Assembly: GCF_024582815.1 (NCBI RefSeq)
Contig: NZ_CP102099.1
Location: 248,001-312,000, forward strand
Direction: 5' to 3'
From: Acinetobacter colistiniresistens
GTDB taxonomy: Bacteria > Pseudomonadota > Gammaproteobacteria > Pseudomonadales > Moraxellaceae
DNA: 64,000 bases
The notes below the pieces were generated by a model. It made no database searches and was not told where the DNA came from. It saw nothing but the letters and a program-made list of their open reading frames with translations. This document shows, piece after piece, positions 1 to 9,880 of the stretch. The position numbers and the translations under genes are program-made. Each line of letters opens with the position of its first letter. Positions within the stretch are counted from its first letter, which is position 1.

Positions 1-1
1 C

Positions 2-1795
2 GATGTTTTCCGTAAACCAACGACTGGTTCAACTTATAAAACATTCCAAGGTGTTTCAGGTGCAGGTGGGATTGCTTTAGGCCGTGCTATTGTGCTCTAT
101 CCACCTGCTGATCTGACTGTCATTCCAGATCGCGAAGCAGAAGACATCAGTGAAGAATTAGATTTACTTGATCAGGCGATTGCTGCTGTTCGTTTGGAGA
201 TTCAGTCTTTAGATGAAAAAATGCAAGACTCGCTGATGTCGGAAGAACGCGCTTTATTCAGTGTCTTCCTGCGTATGCTAGATGAGAATGCCCTGCCAAG
301 TGAAATTAAAGATCATATTCGTGCCGGCAGTTGGGCTCAGGGTGCCGTACGCAAAGTGATCGACAAGCATGTGGTCCTGTTTGCACAAATGGAAGACGAT
401 TATCTGCGTGAACGTGTCTCTGATCTCAAAGACCTTGGTCGCCGAATTTTGGCTTGCTTGCAAGAAAACGATACCAGTCACCGTGAACTGAGCCCAGACA
501 GTATTTTAATTGGTGAGGAAATCAGTACTGCGGCCTTGGTTGAATTGCCCGTGGATAATATTGCTGCGATTGTCACTTCTGAAGGCGCAGCCAACTCGCA
601 TATGGTCATTGTCGCGCGTGCGCTGGGGATTCCAACGGTGGTGGGGGTCACTGAATTACCCATCACAACACTGGATGATATCGAGATGATTGTGGATGCC
701 TATCAGGGCCGTGTCTTTGTCAATCCACCACGCCGTTTACGCCAACGTTATAAAGAAGTGCAAAAAGAAGAAGAGCAAATCGCCAAAGATTTAAAGCAAT
801 ACGAAACCAAAGATGCGATTACCCCAGATGGCGTATCCATTCCGCTATTCGTCAATACAGGTTTGATGATTGATGTGGTGCGTGGTGTACAACGTGGTGC
901 CAAAGGTGTGGGACTCTATCGTAGTGAAATTCCTTTTATGCTACGTGAACGCTTTCCTGGTGAAGAAGAACAACGTGCCATTTACCGTCAACAGCTCAGC
1001 CATTTTGCCAACAAACCTGTGATTATGCGCACTCTGGATATTGGTGCGGATAAAGATTTGCCTTATTTCAGTATCGAAGAAGAAAACTCGGCCTTGGGTT
1101 GGCGTGGTTTACGCTTCACGCTGGATCATCCTGAAATTTTCTCTGCACAAATTCGCGCCATGCTCAAAGCCAGTATTGGCCTGAATAATTTGCATATCTT
1201 ATTGCCGATGGTCACCAGCGTCAGTGAAGTTGAAGAAGTGCTGTATCTGCTGGAACGTGACTGGATTGCAGTACAGGAAGAAGAACAGGTTAAAATCACC
1301 AAACCGAAAATCGGCATCATGGTCGAAGTGCCTAGTGTGCTGTTACAGATCGATGAGTTTGCTGAATTGGTTGATTTTTTCTCGGTCGGCTCTAACGATT
1401 TAACCCAGTATTTACTGGCAGTGGATCGTAATAACCCGCATGTGGCCAACGTCTATTCGCATTTCCATCCATCCATTTTACGTGCGTTAAAACGCTTAGT
1501 AGAAGACTGCCACATTCATCAGAAACCCGTCAGTGTCTGTGGTGAAATGGCAGGTGATCCGTTATCAGCAATCTTGCTGATGGCCATGGGCTTTAATACT
1601 CTTTCCATGAGTTCGAGCAACATTCTCCGAGTCCGCAAGGCGATTTGTCATGTTCCAATGAGCGACGCCAAAAAACTATTGGATGATGTGCTACAGATGA
1701 ATAACCCGCTGGTGATTAAAAGCTGGCTGGAACATTATTTCAAAACGCACGGTCTAGCAGATATGGTCAAATCCAACCGTTTGGTGAGTGCATAA
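2..1795 (+). CDS. ptsP: Phosphoenolpyruvate-protein phosphotransferase PtsP (EI-Ntr), 5' partial
   Basis: The open frame runs in from the left edge, so the start and the expected N-terminal GAF domain lie outside the window. The 597 visible residues cover the PEP-utilising enzyme I fold. The phospho-accepting histidine is at visible residue 200 in an NSHMVIVARA context, and the C-terminal PEP-binding barrel carries SVGSNDLTQY and the VCGEMAGDP cysteine motif. PtsP takes phosphate from PEP and passes it to NPr and EIIA-Ntr, a regulatory rather than sugar-transporting relay in the cytoplasm. A strong terminator follows. Identification is firm; a sugar-type enzyme I is the less likely alternative because the family context here is nitrogen PTS. 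Confidence 0.93.
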   Translation, partial: DVFRKPTTGSTYKTFQGVSGAGGIALGRAIVLYPPADLTVIPDREAEDISEELDLLDQAIAAVRLEIQSLDEKMQDSLMSEERALFSVFLRMLDENALPSEIKDHIRAGSWAQGAVRKVIDKHVVLFAQMEDDYLRERVSDLKDLGRRILACLQENDTSHRELSPDSILIGEEISTAALVELPVDNIAAIVTSEGAANSHMVIVARALGIPTVVGVTELPITTLDDIEMIVDAYQGRVFVNPPRRLRQRYKEVQKEEEQIAKDLKQYETKDAITPDGVSIPLFVNTGLMIDVVRGVQRGAKGVGLYRSEIPFMLRERFPGEEEQRAIYRQQLSHFANKPVIMRTLDIGADKDLPYFSIEEENSALGWRGLRFTLDHPEIFSAQIRAMLKASIGLNNLHILLPMVTSVSEVEEVLYLLERDWIAVQEEEQVKITKPKIGIMVEVPSVLLQIDEFAELVDFFSVGSNDLTQYLLAVDRNNPHVANVYSHFHPSILRALKRLVEDCHIHQKPVSVCGEMAGDPLSAILLMAMGFNTLSMSSSNILRVRKAICHVPMSDAKKLLDDVLQMNNPLVIKSWLEHYFKTHGLADMVKSNRLVSA

Positions 1796-1811
1796 AACAT
1801 CAAGCTTTCAA

Positions 1812-1855
1812 ATACAAAAAGAGCGATTATTTTTTAATAATCGCTCTTTTTGTAT
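1812..1855. terminator. Bidirectional terminator between ptsP and lipoprotein gene
   Basis: A long perfect hairpin, with arm AGAGCGATTATT and its complement AATAATCGCTCT, is flanked by A-run and T-run. It can stop transcription of the two convergent genes from both sides. Confidence 0.85.
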
Positions 1856-1867
1856 GGGGCTGATTTA

Positions 1868-2317
1868 TTATTTTAAATAGATCTGCTGTTTGCTGCGACC
1901 TGGCGTAACGCTCGGGAATTTACGATCATAATCAATCACAATCGCATCTTTACCCGTCAAGTTTTTAGCATCCGATTCCCAGGTCACATAATAGCTAATT
2001 TCAGCATCATCACGTACAGGGGGCTGAATGCGCTGACGGTGATCTGCTGGAAGGGTAAATTCCACTGAAAATGGCACTTGCGACACTTGTACTTTCTTTT
2101 TCTCGATCAAGGTCGCCGGGACATCCGCCATCCGTTTTTCTACGGCGTATAAACTCACAGTACCCTGCTGTTGTGCCACCTGATGTGTACTTGGTCCAAT
2201 AAACTCAACATTCAATGTTTGTGAAGCATGTACTTTGCTGTGATCGTTATGAGACATCGATGTACAACCTGCGAGAACTGTTAAGGATAACCCGAAGCCC
2301 AAAGCTAACTTTTTCAT
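1868..2317 (-). CDS. Small putative lipoprotein of unknown function
   Basis: The 149-residue product starts with a lipoprotein signal: MKKLALGFGLSLTVLAGC, with lipobox L-A-G-C at about residue 18. It is predicted to be lipidated and held at the periplasmic face of a membrane. The ATG at 2317 is chosen over an upstream in-frame ATG because AGAAGAGA lies just before it and because the signal peptide then starts at residue 1. The mature part has basic and acidic stretches and a beta-rich look (VEFIGPSTHQ, SYYVTWESD, VIDYDRKFPS). I do not recognise a named family. It is transcribed convergently to ptsP and is probably monocistronic. Confidence 0.8.
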   Translation of the reverse strand: MKKLALGFGLSLTVLAGCTSMSHNDHSKVHASQTLNVEFIGPSTHQVAQQQGTVSLYAVEKRMADVPATLIEKKKVQVSQVPFSVEFTLPADHRQRIQPPVRDDAEISYYVTWESDAKNLTGKDAIVIDYDRKFPSVTPGRSKQQIYLK

Positions 2318-2924
2318 TGTTTTAATCTCTTCTCTAAAGATATACCCAAAATAGCATAACAAATGCTGAAATTCTGATGACTTACATATCTGCTACTGAG
2401 TATTATTTTTTGAAAAATAATTTAACTACAAATAATTGCATCTATTTGGCCACAGCGCCCACCGCCATTCACCACACAGAAAAACCATTAGAATTAGCTC
2501 TACGGGTCTTTTTACATAACTCCAACATGTAAAATAGACATCCTTCAAGAAAAGCATTGTTTTTATTTTACCGAATTCAATCGCCTCTTCAGGTCTAAGC
2601 AATACACTAAGTCTTTATTTTTCATTATCTTTTATCTTTTCTTAACAATTTTCATATCCACAAACACCCAACTCATGTTTAAGATTTAGTCAGCTTCAAT
2701 CGAATAAAGCATTTATGACATCAACTTTAATCCATTGGAAAAAAAGCTTTCATCAACCTAGAGTAAAAATACAAAGGATGTGAACTCAATCATTGTAAAT
2801 CGCAACTTAGGCATCTGAAATTTCGATACCCAATTTACATATGAGCCAGTTAAACATTCATATCTTTGAACGGTCAAACAATTAAGGTGACCTAGCTCAC
2901 AGGTCATCTTGACGGAGATAGAAC
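2318..2924. other. 607-bp AT-rich intergenic region upstream of katA
   Basis: No convincing ORF or RNA gene is seen. The left part holds the promoter of the minus-strand lipoprotein gene; the right part is the katA leader. The only clear structure is the inverted repeat just before katA, listed separately. I looked for an OxyR-type array of ATAG/CTAT half-sites and could not make a convincing one by eye. Confidence 0.6.
2888..2906. promoter_or_regulatory. Inverted repeat in the katA leader
   Basis: TGACCT and AGGTCA form a perfect 6-bp inverted repeat with a 7-nt spacer, ending 18 bp before the katA start and just before its ribosome-binding site. It could be an operator or an RNA hairpin affecting translation; the sequence alone cannot decide. 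Confidence 0.4.
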
Positions 2925-4445
2925 ATGAGCCAAGACGATAAAAAATGTCCTTATAGCCACTTAACTACTGATTTTGGAGCCCCTGTCGTGGATAACCAAA
3001 ACAGTATGACAGCTGGCGCAAGAGGGCCCTTATTAGCCCAGGATTTATGGCTAAACGAAAAACTTGCTAATTTTGTCCGTGAGGTCATTCCAGAGCGTCG
3101 CATGCACGCCAAAGGTTCAGGTGCATTTGGCACGTTCACGGTCACTCATGATATTACTCAATATACCCGCGCTAAAATCTTTAGTGAGATCGGCAAAAAA
3201 ACAGAAATGTTTGCACGTTTTACCACGGTTGCTGGTGAACGTGGAGCAGCAGATGCGGAACGTGATATCCGTGGTTTTGCTTTAAAATTCTATACTGAGG
3301 AAGGGAACTGGGATATGGTGGGAAATAACACCCCGGTATTCTTCTTGCGTGATCCGCGTAAATTCCCCGATTTAAACAAAGCGGTAAAACGCGATCCAAA
3401 AACCAATATGCGTAGCGCAACCAATAACTGGGATTTTTGGACTTTGCTACCAGAAGCATTACACCAAGTCACGATCGTGATGTCAGACCGCGGCATCCCT
3501 TCGAGCTACCGCCACATGCACGGCTTCAGTAGTCATACCTATAGTTTCATCAATGCAGCCAATGAGCGTTTCTGGGTCAAATTCCACTTCAGAACTCAGC
3601 AAGGCATTCAAAATCTGACTGATGCTGAAGCAGGCGAATTGGTTGGTCAAGATCGCGAAAGCCATCAACGTGATTTATTCGATGCAATTGAGCGTAAGGA
3701 TTACCCAAAATGGACGCTTTATGTACAGGTCATGCCAGAGCAGGATGCAGAGAAAGTTCCATATCACCCATTTGATTTAACCAAAGTTTGGCCACATGGT
3801 GACTATCCATTGATCGAAGTTGGTGAATTTGAGTTAAACCGCAATCCTGAAAACTTCTTCCTTGATGTTGAGCAATCTGCTTTCGCACCAAGTAATCTGG
3901 TACCCGGCATCAGTGCTTCACCAGACCGTATGCTACAGGCGCGTCTGTTTAACTACTCCGATGCACAACGCTATCGTCTGGGTGTGAATTATCAACAAAT
4001 CCCTGTTAATGCTGCACGCTGTCCTGTGCATAGCAACCACCGAGATGGTCAAGGTCGTATCGATGCCAACTATGGCGGCTTACCACATTATGAACCTAAC
4101 AGCTTTGGCCAATGGCAAGAGCAGCCTCAATACAAAGAGCCTCCATTGAAAATCAATGGCGATGCAGATTTCTGGGATTATCGGGAAGATGACAACGATT
4201 ACTTTAGCCAGCCACGTGCCCTGTTCGAGTTGATGACCCCTGAACAACAAGATGCGTTATTTGGCAATACTGCACGCGCCATGGGTGATGCTTTGGACTT
4301 CATCAAGTATCGTCATATCCGTAACTGCTATGCTTGCCACCCTGCTTATGGAGAAGGTGTTGCAAAAGCACTCGGTCTTACGGTTTCAGATGCACAAGCT
4401 GCTCGGGAAACCGATCCAGCCCGTCATTTGCCTAGCTTTTTGTAA
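2925..4445 (+). CDS. katA: Monofunctional heme catalase
   Basis: The 506-residue protein disproportionates hydrogen peroxide to water and oxygen. The distal histidine is residue 61 in the [11 protein letters not shown] motif. The distal Asn sits in [11 protein letters not shown], and the proximal heme-ligand tyrosine is near residue 344 in [13 protein letters not shown]. The length fits a small-subunit (clade 3 type) catalase. There is no signal peptide, so it is cytoplasmic. The start has CGGAGA 6 bp upstream. It stands alone between a long regulatory spacer and a terminator. The symbol katA is by family; which of several Acinetobacter catalases it is was not resolved. Confidence 0.95.
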   Translation: MSQDDKKCPYSHLTTDFGAPVVDNQNSMTAGARGPLLAQDLWLNEKLANFVREVIPERRMHAKGSGAFGTFTVTHDITQYTRAKIFSEIGKKTEMFARFTTVAGERGAADAERDIRGFALKFYTEEGNWDMVGNNTPVFFLRDPRKFPDLNKAVKRDPKTNMRSATNNWDFWTLLPEALHQVTIVMSDRGIPSSYRHMHGFSSHTYSFINAANERFWVKFHFRTQQGIQNLTDAEAGELVGQDRESHQRDLFDAIERKDYPKWTLYVQVMPEQDAEKVPYHPFDLTKVWPHGDYPLIEVGEFELNRNPENFFLDVEQSAFAPSNLVPGISASPDRMLQARLFNYSDAQRYRLGVNYQQIPVNAARCPVHSNHRDGQGRIDANYGGLPHYEPNSFGQWQEQPQYKEPPLKINGDADFWDYREDDNDYFSQPRALFELMTPEQQDALFGNTARAMGDALDFIKYRHIRNCYACHPAYGEGVAKALGLTVSDAQAARETDPARHLPSFL

Positions 4446-4463
4446 GTCTTAAATATTGAAATC

Positions 4464-4489
4464 AAAAGCCATCCTCGGATGGCTTTTTT
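4464..4489 (+). terminator. Terminator after katA
   Basis: GCCATCC and GGATGGC form a hairpin followed by a run of six T, 20 bp after the katA stop. Confidence 0.85.
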
Positions 4490-4537
4490 AATGCCGTTGG
4501 GTGACAATTTATTTAATCTCTTATTAGAAAAATAACC

Positions 4538-4978
4538 ATGCAAAAACCATTACAGCAACTGATTCTAAGCCATAACATCATCCTGTTCGATGCAGTGTGC
4601 GTACTCTGTTCAGCTTGGGCAGATTTTATGATCAGGCATGATCAACACTACCAATTCAAATTGGTATCGGTACAATCCAGTTTAGGACAACAGCTCCTTG
4701 CCTATTGCCATCTTCCTACTGATCACTTTGAAACGATGGTTTTATTGGAAAATGGTCAATGCTATACCGAATCAACTGCTTTTCTCCGTATCATTCAGCG
4801 CCTCGATTTTCCGTATTCCAGTTTGAGACATGCCCGTCTTGTGCCTAAAACCATCCGAGATTTTGCTTATCGATGTGTCGCATTAAATCGTTATCGCCTT
4901 TTTGGTAAAACTAAACAATGTTATGTGGTGACTCCAGATATTCAGCAACATTTTCTCTTGGATGAGGTTGTCGCATGA
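4538..4978 (+). CDS. DCC-family thiol-disulfide oxidoreductase (DUF393)
   Basis: The 146-residue protein has the hallmark FDAVCVLC motif near residues 18-25 (the DxxCxxC signature of the DCC/DUF393 family), a predicted thioredoxin-like redox fold. The substrate is unknown. Its stop overlaps the start of the next gene by 4 bp (ATGA), so the two are almost certainly co-translated. Many DCC proteins are paired or fused with DoxX/HTTM membrane proteins, and the neighbour fits that pattern. Confidence 0.85.
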   Translation: MQKPLQQLILSHNIILFDAVCVLCSAWADFMIRHDQHYQFKLVSVQSSLGQQLLAYCHLPTDHFETMVLLENGQCYTESTAFLRIIQRLDFPYSSLRHARLVPKTIRDFAYRCVALNRYRLFGKTKQCYVVTPDIQQHFLLDEVVA

Positions 4979-5382
4979 ATAGCGAAAAACAGACTATTCA
5001 ACAGATCTTAACGTTTTGTCAGTGGGTGATTGGCAGCCTTTGGATTTATCAGGGATTAATGCCGAAGTTAATTTTTCAGGTGCCAGATGAACAATATCTT
5101 TGGCAACAACTCAATATCGCGCCATCTTATATGGCATGGATGATTTCACTTTCAGGTCTCGCCGAAATCATTGTTGGTAGTCTTTTTTTCTGGATCCAGC
5201 ATAAATATTTGCACTTGCTCAGTATCATCAGCCTAATTGGCTTACTTATTTTGGTTTTACTGATTTATCCAGACAAGATTTATCAGGCGTTCAATCCTGT
5301 TGTCATGAATATTGCGTTGGCAAGTCTTTCGGTGATTTCACTTCACTGTATTCAAGCACTACAACATGCTAAGCCCGAATAA
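4975..5382 (+). CDS. DoxX-like four-helix membrane protein
   Basis: The 135 residues form about four hydrophobic helices (from roughly residues 14, 52, 80 and 105). The opening FCQWVIGSLWIYQGLMPKL is typical of DoxX-like proteins. The gene overlaps the DCC protein gene by 4 bp and probably forms a membrane/redox partner pair with it. Its 3' end overlaps the convergent MBL hydrolase gene by 14 bp. The biochemical role is not known. Confidence 0.75.
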   Translation: MNSEKQTIQQILTFCQWVIGSLWIYQGLMPKLIFQVPDEQYLWQQLNIAPSYMAWMISLSGLAEIIVGSLFFWIQHKYLHLLSIISLIGLLILVLLIYPDKIYQAFNPVVMNIALASLSVISLHCIQALQHAKPE

Positions 5383-6421
5383 AGTGTCCTTCACGGATAC
5401 AGTAAAAAGGACTCACCAGTTTGGAGGAAGATTTCATGGCCTGCTGCAGTTCATGCTCGGGGGCATCCCGATCTTCATCGGTCAACTGAAAGGTACGGTA
5501 ATGAATTGCCAGTGAACGATGGGCATGCAAATCCAGATGAGCGTGAAATGCATCCTGCGGATTCATATGCACATAACGCATCAGCAACCTTGGCTCATAA
5601 GCCCCGATCGGCAATAAAGCCATTCTAGCATCGCCATAACGTTCATGAATGTGCTTAAAGTGTCCTGAATACCCGGTATCCCCTGCAAAGAAACAATGTC
5701 CTGTTTTGGCAAGTAAAGAAAATCCCCCCCACAAGGCGCGATTCTGATCTCGTACACCTCGCCCAGAAGTATGCTGTGCAGGTGTATAGGCAATCTTTAA
5801 TTCATCATGAAACGGGATTTCCTGCCACCAATCCATTTCGATCACATGTAAATGCTTCGGCATGTAATACGCATTGCCCAGCCCCGTATAAATTGGCATT
5901 TCGAATTTTTGATGTAGCCAGTCTAAAGTCGCCAAATCCATATGATCATAATGATTATGGCTCAGCAATACACCATGAATCGTTGGCAGATGTTCAAGCG
6001 CAATCCCTGCGGGGCAAACACGGCGCGGGCCATTGCCCTGTTTCGGGCTGACATATTCACACCAGACGGGATCGGTCAGGAAATTATAGGGGCCAATTTG
6101 AATCAGAACAGTTGCATGCCCAACAAACCAAATCTGCCAATCATTGAGATCCGCATGTGGACGGTTTTGTGGCAACTCCAGCATTTGATTACGCAGGTTG
6201 GACTCATGGTTATGATCTATCTTCCAGGTAGAAGACTGACGTGTCGCTAACCATTTTAATAAGCCTTTACGATCAAATGGGGTTAAAGGTTTTTCCAGAT
6301 TATAAAAACGATCAATCCCACAGTGATCAGAAGCCTCATGCGGAAAAGGAGGTTTTGCCCAAGTATGGCTCAAGCAAGATTGTGTCGGCAATTGGTAGGT
6401 TAATGTCGGCTTATCTTTCAT
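5369..6421 (-). CDS. MBL-fold metallo-hydrolase, NAPE-PLD / UlaG-like
   Basis: The 350-residue protein has the metallo-beta-lactamase zinc motif LSHNHYDHMD (HxHxDH), preceded by FVGHATVLIQ and LTDPVW, which is the N-acylphosphatidylethanolamine phospholipase D/UlaG-like subgroup (lactamase_B_2). Later metal ligands are seen in FAGDTGYSGHF and the C-terminal RSLAIHYRTFQLTDE. There is no signal peptide. A phosphodiesterase or lactonase role on a lipid-like substrate is inferred from the family only. It is divergent from a LysR gene 389 bp away, so control by that regulator is possible but not shown. Confidence 0.82.
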   Translation of the reverse strand: MKDKPTLTYQLPTQSCLSHTWAKPPFPHEASDHCGIDRFYNLEKPLTPFDRKGLLKWLATRQSSTWKIDHNHESNLRNQMLELPQNRPHADLNDWQIWFVGHATVLIQIGPYNFLTDPVWCEYVSPKQGNGPRRVCPAGIALEHLPTIHGVLLSHNHYDHMDLATLDWLHQKFEMPIYTGLGNAYYMPKHLHVIEMDWWQEIPFHDELKIAYTPAQHTSGRGVRDQNRALWGGFSLLAKTGHCFFAGDTGYSGHFKHIHERYGDARMALLPIGAYEPRLLMRYVHMNPQDAFHAHLDLHAHRSLAIHYRTFQLTDEDRDAPEHELQQAMKSSSKLVSPFYCIREGHFIRA

Positions 6422-6810
6422 GTATTTCTTCTTTGCTGGAATCGTATCGCATGAGGTTGCTAAGGTTATTTCGCGTTTAAATCCTAGAGATATTTTGATG
6501 CGCGAGTCTTTAAAATCATGATGATTTTTCTACTATTATCGCCTCATTCCAGATTCCTGTAACTGGTCTCTGATCCTAACATAAGCTTATTAGTTATGCT
6601 GATTTTCTCCCACAGAGTCAACACAATTTTACCGAACTAATAAGGCTTGATGACAATTCGGTTCAAATTTAAAAATGAATGCTCTATCTATTTTAATATT
6701 TTATAAAAAAGCATATTGTGTATAAGATCATCTTAGCCATAATGCGCCCATCGCATGATGTTCTATTCAGCATAACCAAAAGAACAATAAGACACTTCTG
6801 GACCCGTCTT
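6422..6810. other. 389-bp divergent intergenic region between MBL hydrolase and LysR genes
   Basis: The region is AT-rich without a supported ORF. It must hold the two divergent promoters. The stretch near 6700-6730 is rich in ATAT/TATA as expected for LysR-type sites, but no single T-N11-A site stands out. Confidence 0.5.
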
Positions 6811-7731
6811 ATGGAATTACGTCATTTACGCTATTTCATTACCGTTGCTGAAGAACTGAGTTTTAGTAAAGCAGCACTGAAACTACACACAGCACAGCCC
6901 TCACTTAGTCAACAAATTAAAGATCTCGAAAATGATGTTGGTGTACAACTGTTGCACCGGACCAAACGAAAAGTTGAACTTACCGATGAGGGGCAAGTTT
7001 TTCTGGAACAGGCCCGTTTAACCCTGATTCAAGCAGAGAAAGCCATCGTCATGGCGCGCCAAGTTGCTGCTGCTAAAGCTCAATGTTTAAGCATTGGTTT
7101 TGTTCCCTCGGCAGAAATTCGTATTTTCCCTTATCTATTACCACGCTTGAGGTTCAAATTGCCGAAACTGCAGATTCGAACGCTCAACCTGAAAGAACGG
7201 GATCAGATCAGCAAACTCAAAAAAGGTGATTTGGATATTATTTTTATTAATCAAAAATTCGAAAATGAGACTTTTGCAAGCCAATTGGTTTTTAAAGAAC
7301 CGTTGCTGTTCCTGCTTCCCAAACAGCACCCTTTGGCCCAATGTGTAAACATTGACCTCGCGCAACTGCACAACCTCCCCCTCACGATTTTGACCGCTAA
7401 GCTTTCCCCCGCTTTGGCGCAAAGCATTACCCAGTACATTAAGCAGCAACAGATTCATTTTCAATGTATAGATGAAGCCGCAACCATCGCTGAAGCGATT
7501 CAAATGGTACAATCAGGTCGACACTGTGCCATTTTGCCTGCCTATATCCAAGCCTTAGCCACCGAGCACGTTGTTATTGGTCATTTAAGTCATGCACTTC
7601 CATATCTGGAGGTCTATATGAGCTATCAAAGACATGAACCGAGTCTCGCAATAAAGCAATTACTGACCGAAATCAGCCGTATCTTTGCATTAGACAGCCC
7701 ATCCACACGTAAACGGACTGTTTTAAAATAA
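6811..7731 (+). CDS. LysR-family transcriptional regulator (CatM/BenM-like)
   Basis: The 306-residue protein starts MELRHLRYFITVAEELSFSK, the standard LysR winged-helix N-terminus, with the recognition helix around HTAQPSLSQQIKDLE (residues 27-41). The rest is the periplasmic-binding-like effector domain. The open frame extends 31 codons further upstream, but homology begins at this ATG. The N-terminal wording is close to CatM/BenM-type regulators of aromatic catabolism, yet no aromatic genes lie next to it, so the ligand is unknown. A strong terminator overlaps the stop. Confidence 0.9.
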   Translation: MELRHLRYFITVAEELSFSKAALKLHTAQPSLSQQIKDLENDVGVQLLHRTKRKVELTDEGQVFLEQARLTLIQAEKAIVMARQVAAAKAQCLSIGFVPSAEIRIFPYLLPRLRFKLPKLQIRTLNLKERDQISKLKKGDLDIIFINQKFENETFASQLVFKEPLLFLLPKQHPLAQCVNIDLAQLHNLPLTILTAKLSPALAQSITQYIKQQQIHFQCIDEAATIAEAIQMVQSGRHCAILPAYIQALATEHVVIGHLSHALPYLEVYMSYQRHEPSLAIKQLLTEISRIFALDSPSTRKRTVLK

Positions 7732-7758
7732 AAAAAGCCGAGTTCAGTCGGCTTTTTA
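7730..7758. terminator. Terminator between LysR and GST genes
   Basis: AAAAAGCCGA and TCGGCTTTTT form a hairpin with a short loop. A-run and T-run on both sides make it usable by the two convergent genes. Confidence 0.85.
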
Positions 7759-7771
7759 GCGCTACACGGAC

Positions 7772-8380
7772 TTAGACATTGCTAAAGAATGCAGCAAATT
7801 TTTGGTAGCTTGGACGCTGTTTAACATTATTTAGATAATGTTCAATCGCAGGATGAGATTGAACGTCACCCATTTTCAATTGCCAAAATAACATAGCAGC
7901 AACCGTGACATCGGCGGCCGTAAATTGCTGACCACATAAATAGGGATCAACCTCACTTAATCCTTGCAGCAAGGCATTATAGGCATCTTGATAATCGCCA
8001 TATCCCACCGATACTTTCTGATCTGCTGCCACTTCAACACCCAACTTTTTATTGGTCGATGCTGCTTCCCACGGGCCAGAGATAAAGAACAACCAGCGAT
8101 AATATATCCCACGTTTAGGGTCATCCAGTGCTGGTGCCAAACCTTTTTCGGCAAATTTATCGGCCAAATACGCACAAATTGCATCTAACTCATATACAAC
8201 AATATCACCATCCACCAGTACGGGCACTTTGCCAAAGGGATTAATTTTTAGATATTCTGGAGCTTTCATTTCGGTTTGGAAAGCAACTTCAATACGTTCA
8301 CATTCAATGCCCAACTCAATGAGCAACCAGTCAACCACGACGCCACGCGAAAAATTATTGGTATAAAGTTGAAGAGCCAT
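7772..8380 (-). CDS. Glutathione S-transferase family protein
   Basis: The 202 residues have an N-terminal thioredoxin-like GST domain (MALQLYTNNFSRG; cis-Pro motif GKVPVLVDGD; ELDAICAYLAD for the glutathione gamma-glutamyl contact) and an all-helical C-terminal domain with TAADVTVAAMLFWQ. It is a cytoplasmic glutathione conjugation or reduction enzyme; the substrate cannot be told. It follows the WYL regulator gene by 51 bp on the same strand, which suggests an operon in which the regulator controls the GST. Confidence 0.9.
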   Translation of the reverse strand: MALQLYTNNFSRGVVVDWLLIELGIECERIEVAFQTEMKAPEYLKINPFGKVPVLVDGDIVVYELDAICAYLADKFAEKGLAPALDDPKRGIYYRWLFFISGPWEAASTNKKLGVEVAADQKVSVGYGDYQDAYNALLQGLSEVDPYLCGQQFTAADVTVAAMLFWQLKMGDVQSHPAIEHYLNNVKQRPSYQKFAAFFSNV

Positions 8381-8431
8381 TTTGATATTTCCTTGTTTGT
8401 TGGTCTTATTTCAATTTAATCGTGTTGTTTG

Positions 8432-9130
8432 TCAGTTTTTGTCAGTAGTCGAACGGCACACCTCCTGTGTCCACCATTGTTGAAAAAGATGTTGTTTGAA
8501 TTGTGGATAGAGTTCTTGGCTCAAGGTTAATTGCTGTATACGATCGATCCTAAAATGACGAAACCCTTGGCGTAATTCACACCATGCTGCCAACACAATC
8601 CGATCATTAAAATAGCCCAGTGCGAAAGGCCATAAGGTACGGGAACTAATTCGTTGCTGCTCATCCGCATAATCGACAACGATTTTGACTTGCTGACGAA
8701 TCGCCAACCTGACTTGCTCCACCAAGGTTTCATTCACGGGTAACCAGACATTGATGGATCTTAAAGTGGTTTGTTGCAGTAAATGCTGACAATGTTGAGG
8801 CAAAACGGCATTCAGTTTGGCCAATACCGACGTTGAAGCCGACTTCAATGCCAGATCAGGAATGTCATTCAGCCAGTTTAAAGCCAAATAAATCGCTTCA
8901 ATTTCAGTTTCATTCAGTGTCATTGGCGGTAACAAAAAATCTTGTTTGAGCTGAAAACCCAAACCCGCTGCCGCATCAATCCCAACCCCCTGTTCACGTA
9001 GGCTTTCGATATCACGATAGACACTACGCTGACTAATTTGCAAACGTTCTGCCAAGACCTGCGCAGTCACGGGATAACGGTATTCGCGGAGCAGCTGTAA
9101 TAAATGAAGTAAACGGATTGAACGACTCAT
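8432..9130 (-). CDS. YafY-type HTH-WYL transcriptional regulator
   Basis: The 232-residue protein begins with a winged HTH (MSRSIRLLHLLQLLRE; helix ISQRSVYRDIESLREQG at about residues 32-48) and ends in a WYL domain (SRTLWPFALGYFNDRIVLAAWCELRQGFR region, about 160-195). WYL domains sense ligands or nucleic acid in several stress regulators. It is the first gene of a two-gene unit with the GST, so autoregulation plus GST control is likely. Confidence 0.87.
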   Translation of the reverse strand: MSRSIRLLHLLQLLREYRYPVTAQVLAERLQISQRSVYRDIESLREQGVGIDAAAGLGFQLKQDFLLPPMTLNETEIEAIYLALNWLNDIPDLALKSASTSVLAKLNAVLPQHCQHLLQQTTLRSINVWLPVNETLVEQVRLAIRQQVKIVVDYADEQQRISSRTLWPFALGYFNDRIVLAAWCELRQGFRHFRIDRIQQLTLSQELYPQFKQHLFQQWWTQEVCRSTTDKN

Positions 9131-9205
9131 ACGGTCCCTATTGTTATTATGTAGAAAGGGAAAGTAGACCTCCCCCTCCTTGTCCTTTCATCTGATTTGA
9201 AGCGC

Positions 9206-9880
9206 TTAACTTTCAGTTAAAGCCGCCACATTGAGCACACGCTGCAAATACACATGCAGATCTTGAACCGTATGCGCGACAGTTAAGGGCTGATATTGCT
9301 GCAAAGTCTCAATACTATGCACCCCATAACTGACCCCGATCCGTGGCATCTTCAGGTTTTGCGCCATTTCCATGTCATAACTGGTATCACCCACCATAAT
9401 CGCACGATCAGCTGCCACATCCAGTTCAGTCAAAATCTCCTGCAACATCAAGGGATCAGGCTTGGATTTGGTTTCACTGGCCGCTCGGGTAATATCAAAC
9501 AGCGCAAGACTATTGGTTTGCACGAGCACACGATCTAAACCTTTACGACTTTTGCCTGTGGCAACTGCGAGTTTTAAACCTTGTTGCTTTAAATCAGCCA
9601 ATAACTCGGCCACACCGTCAAACCAGACATCACTTTTCGAGTTTGCCACATAGTGATCGGCATAACACTGCAATATATCTTGGTGTAAATCTGGAACTTG
9701 TGGAAACAGAATTTGCATGACTTCAGGCAAACCCAAACCGATGATACTTTTGGCCGCCTCATCGGTCAGCGGTTGTTCAAACTGTCGCGCCGCATATTGC
9801 AAACTTGCCACAATTTGCCCAACCGAATCGAATAAAGTGCCGTCCCAATCAAAAATCACCAACTCGATATTTGGACTCAT
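9206..9880 (-). CDS. HAD-superfamily phosphatase, phosphoglycolate phosphatase-like
   Basis: The 224-residue protein has HAD motif I DWDGTLFDS (nucleophile Asp about residue 11), motif II in ATGKSR, motif III lysine in KSKPDP and motif IV VGDTSYDMEMA. A helical cap between motifs I and II marks subfamily IA (Gph/PGMB-like). It is cytoplasmic; the true substrate is not determined. Its start overlaps the rluC stop by 4 bp, so it is translated as part of the rluC operon. Confidence 0.88.
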   Translation of the reverse strand: MSPNIELVIFDWDGTLFDSVGQIVASLQYAARQFEQPLTDEAAKSIIGLGLPEVMQILFPQVPDLHQDILQCYADHYVANSKSDVWFDGVAELLADLKQQGLKLAVATGKSRKGLDRVLVQTNSLALFDITRAASETKSKPDPLMLQEILTELDVAADRAIMVGDTSYDMEMAQNLKMPRIGVSYGVHSIETLQQYQPLTVAHTVQDLHVYLQRVLNVAALTES

